A DNA stretch of 47,441 bases from Trueperella sp. (GCA_022783305.1 JALEWQ010000045.1:1-47441), one strand, 5' to 3'; counted from the first letter of the stretch, positions 8,652 to 18,700 are shown. The notes: generated by a model not told the origin, from the letters alone. Translations and numbers: made by a program.

Positions 8652-8687
8652 GGCGGGCGGGACCACACACCGAGGGGCCCGCCCGCC
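8652..8687 (+). terminator. Hairpin between psuK and the MFS gene
   Basis: GGCGGGCGGG at 8652-8661 pairs perfectly with CCCGCCCGCC at 8678-8687 around a 16-base loop. There is no T-run. Lying inside an apparent operon, it may be a partial terminator or an mRNA-stabilising structure that makes carrier levels differ from enzyme levels. Confidence 0.5.
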
Positions 8688-8723
8688 CCCGTATATTCCA
8701 GCTAACTCAACGAGGAGCATCCA

Positions 8724-10166
8724 ATGAATACCTCAACTTCCAGAAGGGCCGAGAATAGCCTCCCAAGCGTTCCGGTTCTTATGACTGCGCTCATCTGCGC
8801 AATCTTCGCCTTCCAGCTCAATGCCTCCATGCTTTCTCCCGCGCTGGTGACCATGGAACATCAGCTCGGAGTCGATGCGAGCCAAATCGGGCTCACCCAG
8901 ACGGCATTCTTCGCCGCTGCCGCCCTGTTCTCCCTATTCCTTCCCCGCTGGGGTGATCTGATCGGCCGCCGCCGCATCATGCTGTGGATACTCACGATCA
9001 CCGCGATCGGCTGCATCATTTCTGGCCTTTCCGCCTATGTGGGCGGGGTAACCATGCTGGCGGTCGGTCGCGTCGTACAGGGCGTGGCCGGGCCGATCGT
9101 TCCCATGGCACTGATTATGCTGCACGTTCAGGTTCCTGATAACCGCCAATATGCAAAACTGATGGCCGTTCTGACCGCGGTCAACGGCGGAATCGCGGGC
9201 GTGGATGCGCTGGCCGGTGGCTGGCTTGCAGAGCATTGGGGCTTCCAGTCCGTATTCTTCACGATGGCCGTGGTGTGCGTGATCGCCGTCGTCGCCATTA
9301 GCTTCGGCACTGTGGAATCGCGCGGCGACGAACGAGTGCCCATGGATTGGAAGGGTACGTTCCCACTGGTTGTTGTGCTGGGCGCGCTCTACTTCGCCTT
9401 CAACGAGGCCGGCAAGCTGGCAGAAGCGAACTGGCTGGTGTTTGCGGGCCTGATCGTGGTGGCAATTGTTGCCTTCGCAGTCTTCTGGAATGTCGAAAAC
9501 AGGGTTGCGCACCCGCTGGTCACCACCACGTATTTGAAGCAACGCCGCACCTGGGCGCTCCTCGGCACCACTCTGCTGACCATGACCGGCGTATTCGCCG
9601 TCATGAACGGCCTCGTGCCGAGTCTGGCGCAGGACGGTGGCGTGGGCCCGGGTATCAGCGCCGCCGAGGTATCCTTCTGGACGCTCTCGCCGTATGCGAT
9701 TGCGGGTCTGCTCATGGGCCCCGTGAGTGGGCAACTCGCTTCCCGTTTTGGGTTCAAGCGGGTCCTGCAGGCCGGCTTGATTCTCACCAGCGCACTGCTC
9801 CTCTTTACCGTTTTCGTTGCCGACCGGCCGTCGCGCCTGCTGTTGCTACTCATCTGCATCGCAGTGGGTATTGCCTATGCGGGCATGGTCAACATCATGC
9901 TCAACGGTTTGGGCGTGGTGCTCAGCCCGGCCGATAACCAGGGGTACCTTCCGGGCATGAACTCCGGCGCTTTCAATCTGGGTGCCGGATTGAGTTTCGC
10001 GATCCTTTACGCCATCAACACCTTCGTTGGCCAGAGCGCGGGGGTGCTCGCCGGTTACCGGTGGGCAATCGCGGGCGGGGCGTTCCTTGTGCTGTGCTCG
10101 CTCGCCTTCTCCACACTCATTCCGCGGCCCGACGACGTAAGCGACACGGCCTCGACCCACGCCTAA
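8724..10166 (+). CDS. MFS transporter in the pseudouridine operon
   Basis: A 480-residue membrane protein of the major facilitator superfamily, about 14 hydrophobic segments, similar in layout to the DHA2/EmrB-QacA group. Motif A is clear (PRWGDLIGRRRIM near residue 75), and motif C-like small residues occur in helix 5 (GGIAGVDALAGGWLAEHWG). The start ATG has AGGAG at 8713-8717. DHA2 carriers are usually drug exporters. Here the position behind psuG and psuK and the shared divergent LysR regulator suggest a carrier for pseudouridine or another modified nucleoside, replacing the NupC-type carrier of enterobacteria. This is inference. An alternative is export of a breakdown product such as uracil. 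Confidence 0.85.
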   Translation: MNTSTSRRAENSLPSVPVLMTALICAIFAFQLNASMLSPALVTMEHQLGVDASQIGLTQTAFFAAAALFSLFLPRWGDLIGRRRIMLWILTITAIGCIISGLSAYVGGVTMLAVGRVVQGVAGPIVPMALIMLHVQVPDNRQYAKLMAVLTAVNGGIAGVDALAGGWLAEHWGFQSVFFTMAVVCVIAVVAISFGTVESRGDERVPMDWKGTFPLVVVLGALYFAFNEAGKLAEANWLVFAGLIVVAIVAFAVFWNVENRVAHPLVTTTYLKQRRTWALLGTTLLTMTGVFAVMNGLVPSLAQDGGVGPGISAAEVSFWTLSPYAIAGLLMGPVSGQLASRFGFKRVLQAGLILTSALLLFTVFVADRPSRLLLLLICIAVGIAYAGMVNIMLNGLGVVLSPADNQGYLPGMNSGAFNLGAGLSFAILYAINTFVGQSAGVLAGYRWAIAGGAFLVLCSLAFSTLIPRPDDVSDTASTHA

Positions 10167-10177
10167 CCGGAATCCTG

Positions 10178-10203
10178 GCGCCGGTACGGGATTATCCCGG
10201 CGC
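10178..10203 (+). terminator. Hairpin after the psu operon
   Basis: CGGGA-TTA-TCCCG at 10187-10199 forms the inner stem and GCGC at 10178-10181 pairs with GCGC at 10200-10203 across a bulge. It begins 12 bases after the MFS stop. There is no T-run, so the strength is uncertain. Confidence 0.45.
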
Positions 10204-10800
10204 TAGCGCCGTGGAAACCCTTGTAAAGGTCACCGGAGGCCGTCGGCCAAGACTCAGTGGCAGGACTCCTCGCGGGCCAGACCGATATCAGACTCCGCAG
10301 TCCACCGTATCGGTTCAGCCCGCGGGGAGCCTTTGCTGGAGAAGAAGTGGGCTAAGGACACGGGCGAGGTTCGGCTGCGCCGTCCCCACGAGTGGCGCGT
10401 TTGCTTTCGGCGGCCTGGCCAATCTGAGTAGAATCACTAGCTAGTCAACAGCGTGTTCATATGCGCAAGATGCTAGCCGATCCTGGCATTGAGGCGGTGT
10501 AGCGTGTCGTCACTAAAAGCGCCCCAGCTACCCGCTCCTTGTTATCGCATACGACGCCGAGCGCGCGCATCGTCCACGGAAACTCAAGGAGGAGCCGCCA
10601 CCCAGTGAACGGCCCTAGATACTCCTTCAACACCTGGTTGCTGAGCTGACCTCAGCCCAGCATCAGAACCTCAGTGCGCGGTAGCGAACTACCTACGAAT
10701 AGTAACTAGTGCCGGGCCAAACCGTGTCTGTCGGGTTGAGGTGTGCGGGGCAGTTCAGCTCCCCACAGTCTGTATCGCCCTGAACAACCAGACCGAGCCC
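10204..10800. other. Gene-poor region with possible toxin-antitoxin remnant
   Basis: About 600 bases without a convincing intact gene. In one frame (10267-10431, ending in TAG) a stretch reads EPLLEKKWAKDTGEVRLRR, then EWRVCFRRPG. This is faintly like the core of RelE/HigB-type mRNA interferases (an ELR/EVR strand followed by an R-rich strand). Thirty bases on, a 13-codon frame at 10461-10502 reads MRKMLADPGIEAV and stops; this recalls the first helix of HigA-like antitoxins. Both are too short and broken to be functional. I treat this as possible debris of a toxin-antitoxin pair. No RNA gene is visible. Confidence 0.3.
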
Positions 10801-10823
10801 CCGGGTCCTCCCGCAGGGCCCGG
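10801..10823 (-). terminator. Hairpin after the 675-residue membrane protein gene
   Basis: CCGGGTCC at 10801-10808 pairs with GGGCCCGG at 10816-10823, with one G-U pair and a seven-base loop. It lies 25 bases past the stop codon of the minus-strand gene ending at 10849. Confidence 0.5.
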
Positions 10824-10848
10824 CTGCCCGTGCAGCGGCGGGAAATAC

Positions 10849-12876
10849 TTAGTGCTCTGCTTTGTCCTCCGTTGGTATTACTTGCTGGTCTGGGGTGAAA
10901 GCGCAGGTATCGAAAAGCGCCGCAAGCGCACCTTCATAGCTATTGACCGCCACATATCGTTCGCCGTGTGGGCCGGCGGTAACTTCATTCCACAGGGCCC
11001 ACCTTTGTTCGTCGATATTCAAGCTCATCCTGGCGAAGAAGCGATCAAGCTTGAATAACACCACAAAGCCCGGCGCCAGCCGTGACGACGACGCTTGTTC
11101 GCACTCTTCGATACGGCCGTCGCCGGATTCCACTGTGGTGGGTTCTAGCGGGCGCAGAAGTGCCAGTGTAACCAGGATCGCGCTTCCGAGGACCGCCAAA
11201 AGACGAAACGCTACCCAGGTGACCGCGAGCGCCGGATGCGACGGGTTGTACGACGTCGTGAGCACTTTCGCGAGGGCGATACATTCGAACAAGAAAATGA
11301 CGCACAGGTGCCGCACGTTAAATGCCGAGTCGTTGAGGCGCACTCCTTGAACGGTCACAAAGGCGAAAGCGGCATAGCCGAGCGCGGCCACGACGAGCGC
11401 CGCGAAGAGTTGGCCAGCCGAATGCAGCGCCCACGCGGATTCGGACGTGCGAAGGAAGCCTGGCCCCTCCCATAGGAAGAATCCCACGCAGGCGACGGCC
11501 AGAAGGCAGTACAGGACTCGCCGAGGCAGGCCGCAGGGAACGACCATGGTTGACCGTAATCGCGTGTCTTTCGCTAACACGTCGGCTTGCTGAGGCGGTG
11601 TCATGTTGTGACGACGACGGGCGAGCGAGCCACCAGCGGCAAGCGCGTTTCGCGGAGAGGTTGAACGCAGGCGGAGAATCGGGTCGTCGGCGAAGCGAGC
11701 ATACGTCCGGCCAAGGTAGCCGCGCATCGGGCCACGCCCGCGCAGGCCCTTGACGAACGAGCAGATGACAGCGAAGCCGAGAATGGAGCTGAGCGCGATT
11801 CCCCACGTGTTGTTGAGCCAGCCCTCCTGGATCGTTGGGTTCGACGTATCAGTCCCCGTCAGGGAAATGAACGTGAGGGTCTCTGCAATATAGCCGCAGG
11901 CCAGGGCCCCGACGATCGTGAGCGTGAGGCTGATGGCGATGCTGCAGGTTTGTTCAGCGAGCTTATCGCCGCACCTGACGGTGCGGATGACTTCCGCGAT
12001 CAGGCTCGCGCATACCATACACACGAGAACAAAGACGGCCATGATCGCCAGGAGAATCCCGAAGCTGTAGCCCCAGCCGCTGAGAGCATCGGCGGCACCC
12101 TGCCCGCCGATCGCGCCACCGATATTGGCCCCGAAATGGGTGGCAATCATGGCCGCCACCAAGACAAGCAGCGCGCTTCCCGCTGTGTAGAAGTGCTCGG
12201 CGCGGGCGGGCGCGAGGAGTTCGTATTCAATGGAATGGCGTAGGTGTTCGTATTCAGCGCGCGTGATCTGAATACGCGGCACCTTCGAGAGTTGCACGGT
12301 CAGGTCCGTCCGTTGGATCTCGATGCGAAAGAACCAGCAGGCGAGGGCGGCGAGGATAGCGCTGATCGGATCGCCGGCGACAGCGCCGATAATTGCGCAA
12401 TACAGAAACATGCCGGCAATGTAATAGGCGAAGAGGTGCATCTGGCGGATGGTTACCCATGAGGTGGCGGTTTTGTTGCCAGCCGGATCGGCCGCGTCAA
12501 CAGATTTACTGAGGGCGTCGTTCAGGGAGCGCATGGCGACGGCGACGGCGATACCCAAGCTGATCATGACGGCGAGAGCGCGGTGGAGCACCGGCGTGGT
12601 GCCGTCCATTTCTGCGAGGGGCAACCAGCGGGGATTGAAGGGTTGGCCTTGCGGATCGAGCAGCTTCAGGAAGTTATCGGCCCATTCTTGGCTGCGCCCG
12701 AAACTGCGCGCCAAGGCTGCATACACTACGATGAGCAGGACGAAGGATACGCCCGCGGAAGCCACAATCCTTAGGGCGACGGCCACACCAGATTGGCGTG
12801 CGGCCGCCAATCTTTCGTTCGTAGCCTCGTTGAACTGCGCACCCTGGTCTTCTGCCGTGTTCTTATCTGCGCTCAT
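10849..12876 (-). CDS. Unrecognised 675-residue polytopic membrane protein
   Basis: I do not recognise a family. The protein has a polar N-terminus (about 30 residues) and about 11 or 12 hydrophobic segments: near residues 38-60, 98-115, 147-185 (probably two), 235-260, 275-300, 318-345, 368-390, 465-485, 500-520, 530-550 and 565-590. A cytosolic-looking basic loop (LARRRHNMTPPQQ and surroundings, about 395-455) divides it into two parts. The C-terminal 85 residues are soluble, acidic and contain Trp and Cys. No transporter, kinase or glycosyltransferase motif is visible. The start ATG lies six bases after the hexamer TAGGAT (complement of 12883-12888) with no ribosome binding site, so the mRNA is probably leaderless. 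It stands alone, with a hairpin behind it. Functional guesses would be unsupported. Confidence 0.8.
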   Translation of the reverse strand: MSADKNTAEDQGAQFNEATNERLAAARQSGVAVALRIVASAGVSFVLLIVVYAALARSFGRSQEWADNFLKLLDPQGQPFNPRWLPLAEMDGTTPVLHRALAVMISLGIAVAVAMRSLNDALSKSVDAADPAGNKTATSWVTIRQMHLFAYYIAGMFLYCAIIGAVAGDPISAILAALACWFFRIEIQRTDLTVQLSKVPRIQITRAEYEHLRHSIEYELLAPARAEHFYTAGSALLVLVAAMIATHFGANIGGAIGGQGAADALSGWGYSFGILLAIMAVFVLVCMVCASLIAEVIRTVRCGDKLAEQTCSIAISLTLTIVGALACGYIAETLTFISLTGTDTSNPTIQEGWLNNTWGIALSSILGFAVICSFVKGLRGRGPMRGYLGRTYARFADDPILRLRSTSPRNALAAGGSLARRRHNMTPPQQADVLAKDTRLRSTMVVPCGLPRRVLYCLLAVACVGFFLWEGPGFLRTSESAWALHSAGQLFAALVVAALGYAAFAFVTVQGVRLNDSAFNVRHLCVIFLFECIALAKVLTTSYNPSHPALAVTWVAFRLLAVLGSAILVTLALLRPLEPTTVESGDGRIEECEQASSSRLAPGFVVLFKLDRFFARMSLNIDEQRWALWNEVTAGPHGERYVAVNSYEGALAALFDTCAFTPDQQVIPTEDKAEH

Positions 12877-12882
12877 GGAAGT

Positions 12883-12888
12883 ATCCTA
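12883..12888 (-). promoter_or_regulatory. -10 hexamer TAGGAT for the 675-residue protein gene
   Basis: On the minus strand TAGGAT is followed by six bases and then the ATG. That puts the transcription start at or next to the first codon, the geometry of a leaderless gene. No clear -35 is seen. Confidence 0.55.
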
Positions 12889-13067
12889 GACACTGCGCGC
12901 TTTCAGAACCCAGCCCGCCCGTAGTACTTCGGGCTCGATGCCCCATGAACTTGCACATAGGACACTACTGTCGTACCTCCGCCAGAATGAAGCTATCCGA
13001 CCGGCAAAGCACCTGATAGTTCACGTTGGAGGCTTCGTGACAGTGGTCGGCGTTGGATAATTTACGG

Positions 13068-13535
13068 TTATCTGCCGATGTGTATTTCAAGAGCCTTAGC
13101 CGCGCTTGAAAGGACTTCACTCGCAATTGTCAGTTCTTGTTCTGAAAAACCATCGAAAGATTCGAGAATGGCCTGTGATATGGGCAAGAAGATATCTCTG
13201 GCTTCTTGGAGGGCGGTGGTGGTCGGTAAGACGTTGACAATTCGCCTATCTATCGTGGAGCGCTTTCTTTGAGCGTGGCCTCTGGACTCCAACCTGTCTA
13301 CGAGTGACGTGGCTGAAGCCGCCGATATCCCCAGCGCCCTGGCTATCGACGACGTGGTCACCTCCGTGCCGTTCGCGAAGTTTCGTTGAAGAATTGACAG
13401 TGTTCGCATGTCGGTTCTGTGCATATGCTTCCCCGCCGCTCCCATGTCGATCGCCTGCTCGGCAATTTCGCTGAATCTTCGTAGGGCATCGACCACCGCA
13501 TATTTCGTTTCCTGATGAGGTGACATCTTCTGCAT
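13068..13535 (-). CDS. MarR-family transcriptional regulator
   Basis: A 155-residue MarR-type regulator. The winged helix-turn-helix occupies about residues 40-105: TSSIARALGISAASATSLVD is the DNA-reading helix pair, and RKRSTIDRRIVNV is the beta wing with the conserved DxR. Flanking helices form the dimer interface. It is divergent from the MMPL exporter gene, 69 bases apart, the classic layout of a MarR repressor controlling an exporter. The start ATG follows TAGTAT by seven bases with no ribosome binding site, suggesting a leaderless transcript. The hexamer overlaps the palindrome at 13546-13559, so autorepression is likely. The gene is AT-richer than average for the window. The ligand is unknown. 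Confidence 0.92.
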   Translation of the reverse strand: MQKMSPHQETKYAVVDALRRFSEIAEQAIDMGAAGKHMHRTDMRTLSILQRNFANGTEVTTSSIARALGISAASATSLVDRLESRGHAQRKRSTIDRRIVNVLPTTTALQEARDIFLPISQAILESFDGFSEQELTIASEVLSSAAKALEIHIGR

Positions 13536-13604
13536 ACCAAAGATACTAACAGTAGTTAGATTGTAAAATAGTTTGACTATCTAAGTATCTGTTATGTTGG
13601 TTCC
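13536..13604. promoter_or_regulatory. Divergent marR/mmpL promoters with two operator palindromes
   Basis: Two perfect inverted repeats occupy this short region: CTAACAGTAGTTAG at 13546-13559 and ATAGTTTGACTAT at 13568-13580, about 22 bases centre to centre, two helical turns. The first overlaps the minus-strand hexamer TAGTAT (complement of 13543-13548) that lies seven bases before marR. The second overlaps TTGACT upstream of the plus-strand hexamer TATGTT (13593-13598), six bases before the MMPL start. Binding of the MarR dimer would block both promoters. Confidence 0.65.
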
Positions 13605-15755
13605 ATGAAGACAATCAGAATCCTGATCGCCCTGGCTTGCATCGGCATATGGCTCGTGGCCAGTGGATTGGGTGGGCCCACCTTCGGCACGATATCCGAA
13701 GTGAGCTCTAACGACAGATCCACTTTTCTCCCGGCTAGCTCCGAATCGACTAAGGCCGCTAAGAAAGCTGAAGAGTTTACGGATTCTTCCCAGGTGCCAG
13801 CAATCGTTGTGGCCTCGGCCGATCAACAGTTCGCGGACAAGGATGTAGCTGACCTCGCGATAGTTGCCGAGAGGCTAAAGGAAATTGAAGGGGTTGACGA
13901 GGTCGTCGGCCCAATTCCATCCCATGACAGCAAGGCGGTTGAGTACATCACGCTCATCAATGCCGAAAGCGTCAATACCGTTGATGTGGCGAATCAGATT
14001 CGCAGCGTGATAGCAGACGACTCCGATTCTGTTTTCGGGGCTGAGAATGTCAAGAGTCTAGAATTTCATCTCACGGGTCCAGCCGGTTTTGCGGCGGATC
14101 TTTCTGAAGCCTTCTCCGGCATTGACAGCATGCTTCTTCTGGTTACGCTGTCTGTAGTTTTCGTTATTCTGATCCTTGTCTACCGCTCAATCCTGCTCCC
14201 TATACTCGTTCTCCTCACCGCAATGGCTGGATTGTGTGGAGCGATCATCGCCATCTACTATCTCGCGAAATGGGACGTGATCGCGCTCAATGGGATGTCC
14301 CAAGGAATCGCGTCGATTCTTGTGATTGGAGCTACCACAGATTACTCCCTTTTGCTGGTCGCGCGTCACAAAGAAGAGCTACACACCAACAAGTCCGTCT
14401 TCGACGCCATGAAAAAGGCGGTACGTGGATCGTTCTCTGCGATTACCGCTTCTGCCTTGACAGTTGTGCTCGCCTTGCTGTGCCTGCTCGCCTCCGACTT
14501 GGAGTCCAACAGCTCTCTTGGGCCAATCGCGGCCATCGGCATCACGTTTGCGTGGGCAGCGGCTCTCACCATGTTGCCAGCGCTACTGTATCTGTTCGGC
14601 AGGGCGGCATACTGGCCTTCCGAAGTCCGTTACCAGGGCGAGGTAGCAACCAGTGGAGAAGATGAGCACGGTGTTTGGTGGAAGATCTCAAACTGGGTAG
14701 GCCACAGGCCTCGGGCGGTATGGCTCTGCACCCTTGTCCTGCTAGCTGTGGGTGCTGCTTGGCTGCCCACCCTCAAGGCTGACGGCCTTGCCAATTCCGA
14801 GTGGGTGATTGGCAATACGGATTCCAAGATGGGCCAGCGACTGCTCAACGAGCATTTCGACGCCGGTTCTGGTTCTCCGACAACGATTGTTGTCTCGCAG
14901 GGCAAGGCTGATGAGGTTCTTCGTGTGGTCAAGGGGATCGACGGCGTCGCGACTGCTACTCTGACCTCTTCGAGCGGCGCCCCTGCCGGCGTTGCGCCGA
15001 TGGATGAACCGGCAAAGGTCGTCAACGGTGATGTTTTGATGCAAGCAACGCTAGAGGTAGAAGCCGATTCCACCGAGGCCGAGGACATCGTTACCCAGAT
15101 CCGAGATCAGGTCAGGAGTATCGATGACTCAGCTTTAGTCGGCGGCACGACAGCCACGGCAATCGATACCAACGATTCTGCCAGGCGCGACCTCCAAGTC
15201 ATCATCCCCCTGGTCCTTGTCGTGGTGCTGGTCATCCTGATGGTTTTGCTACGCGCAGTTCTGCTTCCCATCCTGCTCATTGTTGCAACAGTTGTCAGCT
15301 TTGGGACTGCCATGGGGGTATCTGCTCTGGTGTTTAACCACGTATTCAAGTTCGACGGAGCCGACCCTAGCGTCCCGCTTTACGGATTCGTATTCTTGGT
15401 CGCGTTGGGAATCGACTACACGATATTCCTGATGGCCAGAGCCAGGCAGAACACTCCGAGCATGGGGACTCGCAAGGCAGTTCTGCATTCTTTGGCTGTG
15501 ACCGGTGGGGTGATCACCTCGGCTGGAATCGTGCTGGCTGCCACCTTCGCGGCGCTTGCAGTGGTTCCTCTGGTCATGATGGCGCAAACAGCGTTTATCG
15601 TGGCGTTCGGTGTGCTGGTTGACACCCTGATAGTGAGGACGCTCCTGATCCCTGGACTGGTGCTGGATATCGGACCAAACGTCTGGTGGCCATTCAGGAA
15701 GAAAGCAGAGGCCATTAGCGCATCGCACCAAGTGGCGGACGGCGCCCGATGGTGA
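13605..15755 (+). CDS. MMPL-family (RND superfamily) exporter
   Basis: A 716-residue membrane protein with the internal duplication of the MMPL/RND family. An N-terminal helix (about 5-25) is followed by an extracytoplasmic domain (about 30-165), a bundle of helices (about 170-345) including GATTDYSLLLVARHKEE, then a second helix, external domain and bundle with the paired motif GIDYTIFLMARARQ. The Asp-Tyr pair in both halves is the family's proton-relay position. Related actinobacterial proteins export lipids, siderophores or toxic lipophilic compounds. The MarR neighbour suggests induction by such a compound. The start is ATG at 13605 without a ribosome binding site, six bases after TATGTT. 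The 3' end overlaps the convergent activase-like gene by 41 bases. Confidence 0.93.
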   Translation: MKTIRILIALACIGIWLVASGLGGPTFGTISEVSSNDRSTFLPASSESTKAAKKAEEFTDSSQVPAIVVASADQQFADKDVADLAIVAERLKEIEGVDEVVGPIPSHDSKAVEYITLINAESVNTVDVANQIRSVIADDSDSVFGAENVKSLEFHLTGPAGFAADLSEAFSGIDSMLLLVTLSVVFVILILVYRSILLPILVLLTAMAGLCGAIIAIYYLAKWDVIALNGMSQGIASILVIGATTDYSLLLVARHKEELHTNKSVFDAMKKAVRGSFSAITASALTVVLALLCLLASDLESNSSLGPIAAIGITFAWAAALTMLPALLYLFGRAAYWPSEVRYQGEVATSGEDEHGVWWKISNWVGHRPRAVWLCTLVLLAVGAAWLPTLKADGLANSEWVIGNTDSKMGQRLLNEHFDAGSGSPTTIVVSQGKADEVLRVVKGIDGVATATLTSSSGAPAGVAPMDEPAKVVNGDVLMQATLEVEADSTEAEDIVTQIRDQVRSIDDSALVGGTTATAIDTNDSARRDLQVIIPLVLVVVLVILMVLLRAVLLPILLIVATVVSFGTAMGVSALVFNHVFKFDGADPSVPLYGFVFLVALGIDYTIFLMARARQNTPSMGTRKAVLHSLAVTGGVITSAGIVLAATFAALAVVPLVMMAQTAFIVAFGVLVDTLIVRTLLIPGLVLDIGPNVWWPFRKKAEAISASHQVADGARW

Positions 15756-18700
15756 CGGGCACCAGCCGACGACTGACCTCGCTCGCGACGTCGGCCACCG
15801 GATCTGTGAAGCCAGCTAACGGATCCATGTGCAGGATCGGGTCGCCCTGGTTGTGGTTCTCGAGCGCGGTGGAGATCATGAGCTTGATTCGGTTGAGCTG
15901 GTTAACCTCCGAGGCGCCCGGGTCGTAATCGATTCCCACGATGTTGGCTTGCGGGTACTTCTCGCGAAGCGGGTGGAACATGCCCTTGCCGATCACGTGG
16001 TTGGGCAGACAGGCGAAGGGCTGGGCACAGATGATGTTGGGGCAGCCGTTCTCGATCATGTCCATCATGTCGGCGGTCAAGTACCAGCCCTCACCTGCCT
16101 GGTTGCCCAATGAGGCGATCTCCTGAACCTTCTCCATGAGCTCACGCACCGTGGCGCCGGCCTCGAAGCGCTCCGAGGCCGCGAGCAGTTTTCGCATCGG
16201 CTTCTCGTATTGCTCCAGCGCCCACAGCCCGAACTTCGAGGCCCAGCGGGTGACGTTCGTTCCCTTGCCGATGGTGGCGCGGTTCCAGTCGGCCGTGATG
16301 AAACCCTGCTGGAAGAACTGCGACAGCGCGGGGAGGACGGCCTCGCACCCCTCAGCCTCGATCGTGCCGACGGCGTCGTTGTTGGCGTCCGGGTGGTATT
16401 GGACGAGGATCTCGCCGACCATCCCCACCCGCGGCTTGCGCGGGATGTCCTGGAGGGGGACTGAGTCGAACTCGGCCACGATGGAACGCAGTAGGGCGTG
16501 GAAGCCGATCTTCCTCCCCAACGTGGGGCAGTAGCCCCCGTTTTCGAAAAACTCCCGCGATACCCGGTCCCATTTGTCGTACAGGGCGGCCACGTTGCCC
16601 TCGATCTGGTAGGGGCGCGTGCGGAGCACCACCTTTTGCAGCAGGTCGCCCACCGTCATCGCCTGGATGAAGCGGTGCAGCATCGGGGCGGTGAGGCTGA
16701 AACCCGGGTTGTCCTCCAAGCCCTGCAGGGACGCGGCGATGACGGGCACCTGCGGGTAGCCGGCGTCGCGCAAACCCTTGCGTAGCAGGCCCGCGTAGTT
16801 GGTGGCCCGGCACATGCCACCCGTCTGGGTGATCATGACGGCCGTGCGGTCCGGATCCTCCGAACCCTCGATGAAGCGCGCGAGCAGCTGGCCGATGACG
16901 ACGAGCGCCGGGTAGCAGGCGTCGTTGTTGACGTACTTGAGGCCAACCTCGATATCCTCCTTGCTGGTGCGCTCAAGCAGCTTGACGTTGTATCCCGCGC
17001 GGCGCAGCACCGGCGTGAAGAGCCGGAAGTGGATCGGCGCCATCTGCGGGGCGAGGATCGTGTAGCCGGCGTCCTTCATCTCCCGGGTGAAGGCCACCGC
17101 GGGGGTGACGTGCGTGGGCCGCCTGGCGTCGTCGTTGTTCATCCGGCCGGGGGCGAGGTGGGTGGGGACCTCCTCGTGCTCAAGCGGGCGACTCTCGCGC
17201 TCGCCGATCGCGGCCGTGAGCGATCGCAGTCGGATCTTGGCCGCACCGAGGTTGGAGACCTCGTCAATCTTGAGCGAGGTGTAAATGTCGTCCTTGGCTT
17301 CGAGGATCTCCTGAACCTGGTCGGCCGTGATGGCGTCGAGGCCGCAGCCGAAGGAGACGAGCTGGACTAGCGAGATCGCCGGATCCTCGGCAGTCGTCTC
17401 GGCTGCCTCGTAGAGGCGGGAGTGGAAGGCCCACTGGTCGCGCACGCGCAACGGCCGCTCGAGGTTGCCCAGCGCCAGGGCGTCCTCGGTGAGGACCGCG
17501 GCACCCAGCCCGATAATGACCTCGGGGATGCCGTGGTTGATCTCCGGGTCGAGGTGGTAGGGGCGTCCGGCCAGCACGATCGCGCGGATCTTGTGCTGGC
17601 GCACGTAGGCAAGGGCCTCCTCGCCTTTGGCTCGCACGTCCTCATGGAAGGCCTCCATCTCCTTCCAGCCCTCCTCGCACGCGGCGCGAGCCTCGGCCTC
17701 ACTCACGCCGTCGGCGGCGAAGACTTCCGCCAGGCGCTTGGGCAGTAGCTGGCGGTCGGCGAGCGAGAGGAAGGGTGAGATAAACTCGGCCTTCTCCTGC
17801 ACGATGCGCCCCATGTTGTTGCGCAGCGCCTCGGGGTAGGTAGCCACGATCGGGCAGTTGTACGAATCGTCCGCGCCCTCGAAAGCCTTCTCGTTGTAGG
17901 ACACGCACGGGTAGAAGATTCGTTTGATCCCCTTATCCAGCAGGGACTCAATGTGGCCATGGGCGAGCTTGGCCGGGTAACACACGTTTTCCGACGGGAT
18001 CGACTCCATGCCCTTCTCGAACAGGTCGTGGTTCGAGCGGCCCGAGAGGATCACGCGGAAGTGGAGCTTAGATAGGACGGTGAACCAGAAGGGATAGTCC
18101 TCGTACATGTTGAGCACGCGCGGGATGCCGATGTCGCCGCGGGTGGCGGCCGCCTCGGTCAGGCGGCGGTAACCGAAGACGCGCTTGTACTTCCAGTCAT
18201 ACATGTTCGGGATCGGCGACTTTTTCGGCACCCGCTCCAGGCTAGCCCCGCGCTCACAGCGGTTGCCGCTTACGTGGCGCTCCCCGGTGGAGAACGTGGA
18301 GATTGTCATCTGGCAGTGGTTTTGGCACAGGCGGCATGTCTTCATTGACGTCTCCACCGTCAGGCCCTCGAGCTCTTCCACCGTCAGCAGGCTAGTCAGC
18401 CGTTCGGGGCTACGGCCCTCTGCCTCGGCGTGGCGCGCCGCTAGGTCTGGATCGAAGTGACTCTTCGCGGTCAGGGCCGCGCCGAAGGCCCCCATCAGGC
18501 CCGCGATCCTAGGCCGGATGACCTCGCGGTGCGTGAGTAGCTCGAAGGCGCGCAAAACGGCGTCGTTGAGGAAGGTGCCACCCTGGACCACCACCTTGTC
18601 ACCCAGATCCGAGGGATCCTTGAGCTTGATGACCTTGTACAGGGCGTTGCGCACCACAGAGTAGGACAGGCCGGCGGAGATGTCGCCCACGTTCGCGCCG

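Noticed and set aside
15715-15755. 41-base overlap of the MMPL and activase-like genes as a sign of frameshift
   Set aside because: Both C-termini are plausible and convergent overlaps of this size are common; no sequence error is needed to explain it.
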